Of a DNA stretch of 64,000 nucleotides, positions 60,587 to 64,000 are shown in pieces. The stretch lies in the NCBI RefSeq assembly GCF_029690065.1, contig NZ_CP121463.1, forward strand, positions 3,472,001 through 3,536,000. The letters run 5' to 3'. The position numbers were made by a program, and so were the translations under genes. The notes below the pieces were generated by a model. The model was not told where the DNA came from and did no database searches. It worked only from the letters and a program-made list of their open reading frames with translations. Numbering within the stretch: the stretch's first letter is position 1; each line of letters starts with the position of its first letter. Source of the DNA: Arthrobacter sp. Y-9 (GTDB taxonomy: Bacteria > Actinomycetota > Actinomycetes > Actinomycetales > Micrococcaceae).

Positions 60587-61891
60587 TCAGACCGCCGTCC
60601 GGAAGAACAGCTCCGAAGCCTTCGCGAGCCGGAACGGGTCCTCCACACCGCACAGCTCGCGAGCCGAGTGCATGGAGAGCAGCGCGACACCCACGTCCAC
60701 GGTCCGGATGCCCAGCCGGGTGGCCGTCAGGGGTCCGATCGTGGAGCCGCAGGGCACGTCGTTGTTGGACACGAACTCCTGGTACGGCACGCCGGCCTCG
60801 GCGCAGAGCCTCGCCCAGAAGGCGGCCCCCGTGGCGTCCGTGGCGTACCGCTGATTGGCGTTGATCTTGAGCAGCGGGCCGCCGTTCAGCACTGGACGGT
60901 TGGCGGGGTCGTGCCGCTCGGGATAGTTGGGGTGCACGGCGTGGCCGGCGTCCGCGGACACGCAGAACGACGCCGCCAGGGCCTGCCGCCGCTGGCTCAC
61001 CGTGGCGCCGAGGCCGTCCGAGATCCGGGTCAGGATGTCCTCCAGGATCGGGCCGCAGGCTCCCGACCGCGAGCCGGACCCGATCTCCTCGTGGTCGAAC
61101 GCCGCGAGCACCGCGATCGGGCCGCCCGCGGGAACCTCCGATGCGGCGTGCCGGATCAGGGCGACAAGGCCCGCGTGCGTCGCCGAGAGGTTGTCGAGAC
61201 GTCCGGAGGCGAAGAATTCACCCTTCGCCCCGAACACCGCGGGCTGCTGCGTGTCCGCCACCACGACGTCGTATCCGCCGATGTCCGCGGGATCCACCCC
61301 GCCGCCCGGCACGCTCGCGGCGAGGACCGCCAGAAGGTCCTCCTGCAGCGGATCGCCCAGGCCGAACACGGGGTTCATGTGGTGCTGCTTGTCCAGAGTG
61401 AGACCGTCGTTGACCCCGCGGTCCAGGTGGATGGCCAGTTGGGGGAAGCGGAGCACGGGCCCCGTGGCCGTGAGGTGCTCGCTGCCGTCGCGCAGGACCA
61501 GGCGCCCCGCCAGGCGGAGTTCGCGGTCCAGCCAGGAGTTCAGGAGCGGACCGCCGTAGACCTCGACGCCGGCCTGCAGCCACCCGAAGCGGCCCGTGGT
61601 GGGGCGGGGCTTGAGCTTGAAGGACGGGGAGTCCGTGTGAGCGCCCAGGATGTTGAAGGGCGTGGTGGGTCCGGCGCCGTCGGGGGTGACCCAGGCGATG
61701 AGCGCCCCGTCCCGGACGACGTAGAAGGCGCCGGGACCGCCCGCCCACGGCTCGCGCTCGTCCAGCGCGGTGAAACCGGCGGCGTCGAGGCGGGCTGCGG
61801 CCTCATGGGCGGCATGGAAACTCGACGGCGAGGCGCTGACATACGCCCCCAGGTCCTGGATGTGTTCGGATGCGGTGGCAGGTGAAGACAT
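60587..61891 (-). CDS. M18 family aminopeptidase
   Basis: A 434-residue cytosolic dinuclear-zinc aminopeptidase. Metal and catalytic motifs of the M18 family are all seen: LGAHTDSPSFKLKP (first His-x-Asp), FDHEEIGSGSRSGACG (double glutamate) and VSNNDVPCGSTIGP. Another is MHSARELCGVEDPF near the C-terminus, with the last histidine. It removes N-terminal residues, often acidic, from peptides. It lies alone, facing the DUF1345 gene. Its role with the peptide importer 30 kb away is only functional. Confidence 0.94.
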   Translation of the reverse strand: MSSPATASEHIQDLGAYVSASPSSFHAAHEAAARLDAAGFTALDEREPWAGGPGAFYVVRDGALIAWVTPDGAGPTTPFNILGAHTDSPSFKLKPRPTTGRFGWLQAGVEVYGGPLLNSWLDRELRLAGRLVLRDGSEHLTATGPVLRFPQLAIHLDRGVNDGLTLDKQHHMNPVFGLGDPLQEDLLAVLAASVPGGGVDPADIGGYDVVVADTQQPAVFGAKGEFFASGRLDNLSATHAGLVALIRHAASEVPAGGPIAVLAAFDHEEIGSGSRSGACGPILEDILTRISDGLGATVSQRRQALAASFCVSADAGHAVHPNYPERHDPANRPVLNGGPLLKINANQRYATDATGAAFWARLCAEAGVPYQEFVSNNDVPCGSTIGPLTATRLGIRTVDVGVALLSMHSARELCGVEDPFRLAKASELFFRTAV

Positions 61892-61997
61892 GGTTCAAGG
61901 CTAGCCCCCAGCCGTCGCGGGCTCAGGAGTGACGGTCCCGCACCAGGGGAAACGACCACAAATGCGCACGAACCCGTGGGCCCCGCGACGGCGCGGC

Positions 61998-62723
61998 TCA
62001 GTAGTCCGGGTTGCTCGGGACCACGAGGCCGGTCTCATAGGCGTAGACCACGGCCTGCACCCGGTCCCGCAGATGGAGCTTCGCCAGGATGCGGCGCACG
62101 TGCGTCTTCACCGTCGCCTCGGAGAGGAAGAACTTCAACGCGATCTCACCGTTCGTGAGGCCCTCGGCCATCGCCAGGAGGACCTCGGTCTCCCGCGGCG
62201 TGAGCTCCTCCAGCATGGGGTCGCGGGGAGCCGTCTGGCCGTCTCCATGCCCCCGCCCCGCTCCACGGACGTAGGTCTCGAGCAGCCGCTGCGTCACCCG
62301 GGGCGCCACCACGGCGTCACCGCTTGCCACGACGTGCACGGCGTGGATGAGCTCCTCGGGGGCGACGTCCTTGAGCAGGAACGCCGAGGCGCCGGCCTGA
62401 AGTCCCGCGAAGGCGTACTCGTCCAGGTCGAAGGTCGTCAGGATGATCACCCTGGTCTCCGGGTGCGCGGCGGCGATCAGGCGGGTCGCTTCGATCCCGT
62501 CCATGCCGGGCATCCTGACGTCCATGAGCACGACATGCGGCTTCAGGGCGGTCACCTGGCGCACCGCCTCGGCGCCGTTGGAGGCCTCGCCCACCACGAC
62601 CAGGTTCTCGTCGCCTTCAAGGACCAGCCGGAACCCCACGCGCAGCAGGGGCTGGTCGTCCACCAGCAGCAATCGCACCGGACCGCTCACGGCGCCACCC
62701 GTCTCATTCACCAGCTCAGGCAT
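61998..62723 (-). CDS. NarL/LuxR family response regulator
   Basis: A 241-residue two-component regulator. The receiver domain begins VRLLLVDDQPLLRVG with phospho-acceptor Asp in VVLMDVRMPGMDG, and the conserved Thr and Lys are in ILTTFDLDEYAF and FLLKDVAPEEL. After a polar linker the LuxR HTH is LTPRETEVLLAMAEGLTNGE, continuing SEATVKTHVRRILAKL. ATG at 62723 overlaps the kinase gene stop by eight bases, so the pair is co-translated. Promoter targets are not visible. Confidence 0.94.
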   Translation of the reverse strand: MPELVNETGGAVSGPVRLLLVDDQPLLRVGFRLVLEGDENLVVVGEASNGAEAVRQVTALKPHVVLMDVRMPGMDGIEATRLIAAAHPETRVIILTTFDLDEYAFAGLQAGASAFLLKDVAPEELIHAVHVVASGDAVVAPRVTQRLLETYVRGAGRGHGDGQTAPRDPMLEELTPRETEVLLAMAEGLTNGEIALKFFLSEATVKTHVRRILAKLHLRDRVQAVVYAYETGLVVPSNPDY

Positions 62724-64000
62724 CGCCTGCAACCCCCTTGTCATAGTGCAGTTCCGCGGTGACCAACCAGCCTCCGGCCGGCAGGGCGGACGCCTGCACA
62801 GTGCCACCGTACATGCCGGCCCGGGCACGCATCCCCGGGATGCCCTGCCCGCTGCCGAGAGCGCTGGCGGCGCCTGCCGCGTACGCCGACCCGACGCCGT
62901 CGTTCTGCACCCGGATGTGCACGACGCCGGGCGTGTGCTCCACCACGGCGTCCACGCGGGAGAGCGCCTTGCCGTAGCGCAGGACATTGGTGAGCGCCTC
63001 CTGCACGATCCGGTGGACCGACAGCCGCAGCGTGGTGTCCTCAGGCAGGCCCGGACCCGTGAAGGTGAAGGTCAGCGGCAGCCCCGCCGTGCGGAAGCCG
63101 GTGACCATCCGTTCGAGGTCGTTGTCCCCGGTGAGAGGGGTCAAGGGTGCCGCGCCGTCCTCCTCGCGGAGGACGCCGAGAACCCGTCGCGTGTCCGCCA
63201 GGGCCGCGCGCCCCGTCCGCGAGAGCTCGGTGAGCACCTCGGCCGCCCGCTCAGGATCCCTTTTCAGCACCGTCGACGCGCCATCCGCCAACGAGACCAT
63301 GACCGTCAGGGAGTGCGCCACCACATCGTGCATCTCCCGTGCGATCCGGCTGCGCTCGGCCGAACGGCCCCACTGGGTCGACTGCTCCGCCCAGGACGCG
63401 ATCGCCGCTTCATACTGCCGCCGCTGGCGGACGGCGATGCCGAATCCGACGGCGATCACACAGCTCAGGTAGGTGGTGAGCACCACCGAGAGGCGCAAGG
63501 CGATGTCGCTGACCTCGGGGCCGCCGTTCGTGAACGCCTCCGCATACTGTTCGGCGCTCGTTCCGAAGACGTAGCGCCAGACCAGAGGAGCCGGCCCGAG
63601 GATCAAAGCGATGACCGCGACACGGCGGCGGTACGCGACGCCCACCGCATAGAGCGCGAACCACAGCCCGGCGCTCAGATTGGACGCCCAGAGATCGGTC
63701 AGGGCCAGGACGAACTCCAGCACCGCCACCACGCCGAAGACGATCAGCGGCGCTTTCCGCCGGAAGAACAGCGCCGCCGCGATCGCCAGGACGGCCACGG
63801 GGGCCAGCCAGGTTCCGCGCGCGGCGTTGCTGATCGTCGTCGCCAGGGAGAGCAGCAGGTAACAGACCACCACGACGGCGTCCATCACCTTCGGGTGCGC
63901 GCTGAAGTACCGGCGGACCGCGCCGCGGTGGCGGGCGTTGATCTCCGCCAGCGAAAGCGGCGCGGGCGCCGTCCCCGTGGGGGACGGCGCCGCGAAGGAG
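62716..64000 (-). CDS. Sensor histidine kinase, HisKA_3 type (5' end outside window)
   Basis: Membrane sensor kinase, cut by the window edge: the reading frame stays open to base 64000. The visible upstream residues (FSAHPKVMDAVVVVCYLLL) are family-like, so the ATG within the window near 63888 is not the true start. About five N-terminal helices form the sensor. The dimerisation helix has the phospho-acceptor His in RIAREMHDVVAHSL, and the ATPase domain has the N box (VQEALTNVLRYG) and G box (GQGIPGMRARA). The signal sensed is unknown. It partners the response regulator downstream. Confidence 0.92.
   Translation of the reverse strand, partial: SFAAPSPTGTAPAPLSLAEINARHRGAVRRYFSAHPKVMDAVVVVCYLLLSLATTISNAARGTWLAPVAVLAIAAALFFRRKAPLIVFGVVAVLEFVLALTDLWASNLSAGLWFALYAVGVAYRRRVAVIALILGPAPLVWRYVFGTSAEQYAEAFTNGGPEVSDIALRLSVVLTTYLSCVIAVGFGIAVRQRRQYEAAIASWAEQSTQWGRSAERSRIAREMHDVVAHSLTVMVSLADGASTVLKRDPERAAEVLTELSRTGRAALADTRRVLGVLREEDGAAPLTPLTGDNDLERMVTGFRTAGLPLTFTFTGPGLPEDTTLRLSVHRIVQEALTNVLRYGKALSRVDAVVEHTPGVVHIRVQNDGVGSAYAAGAASALGSGQGIPGMRARAGMYGGTVQASALPAGGWLVTAELHYDKGVAGDA

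Overview
The window looks like chromosome of a high-GC actinobacterium, most likely of the Micrococcaceae (Arthrobacter-like). The coding sequence is GC-rich with strong third-position bias. The rpsF-ssb-rpsR-rplI-dnaB block, an actinobacterial PucR/ald pair, an IdeR/DtxR-type iron box, a CsoR operator and several apparently leaderless promoters all fit that group. I see no rRNA, tRNA, CRISPR array, transposase or prophage. Almost all of the sequence is ordinary, densely packed chromosomal genes.

Layout. 1-6 kb: the 5' end of an ArsB/SLC13-like transporter, a GNAT acetyltransferase, and a TetR regulator divergent from an NCS1 permease plus a zinc alcohol dehydrogenase. Next come a small membrane protein flanked by a 48-bp direct repeat and a squalene-cyclase-fold protein. 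6-11 kb: a four-gene osmoprotectant-type ABC importer and a flavin disulfide reductase. 11-18 kb: a helical-repeat protein, two MFS exporters (one with its MarR regulator), an iron-regulated siderophore-interacting reductase and a second NCS1 permease. 18-28 kb: a CycA-type D-Ala/D-Ser/Gly transporter, PTS enzyme I and HPr, an excisionase-like DNA-binding protein, a PucR regulator with alanine dehydrogenase, an ABC-F protein and a Gfo/Idh oxidoreductase. 28-35 kb: a dipeptide/oligopeptide ABC importer. 35-41 kb: a UspA protein, a GNAT, the E1alpha-E1beta-E2 branched-chain-type 2-oxoacid dehydrogenase operon and a HisC-like aminotransferase.

41-48 kb: a YvlD-type membrane protein, a WXG100-like protein coupled to an alpha/beta-hydrolase, purB, a phosphoglycerate-mutase-family phosphatase, and a BNR-repeat protein coupled to a MoaD-like protein. 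48-53 kb: csoR with a copper chaperone, an EamA exporter with a CGNR zinc-finger protein, a b-type cytochrome and small membrane proteins. 53-60 kb: a MATE exporter, dnaB preceded by a cluster of DnaA boxes, a bL12-like membrane protein, an FMN reductase, a DUF1801 protein, and rplI, rpsR, ssb and rpsF. 60-64 kb: a DUF1345 protein, an M18 aminopeptidase, and a NarL-type response regulator with its histidine kinase, which is cut by the window edge.

The physiology suggested is amino-acid and nucleobase scavenging: alanine uptake and oxidation, peptide import, 2-oxoacid oxidation and two NCS1 permeases. Osmoprotection, metal handling and replication/translation housekeeping are also represented. 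The signals least explained by routine annotation are listed in the findings. They are a repeat-flanked 0.55-kb segment, a 119-nt nested hairpin, a hairpin covering the start of the excisionase-like gene, a probable S6:S18 leader before rpsF, a DnaA-box cluster before dnaB, and a WXG100-like/lipase pair behind a divergent palindrome.
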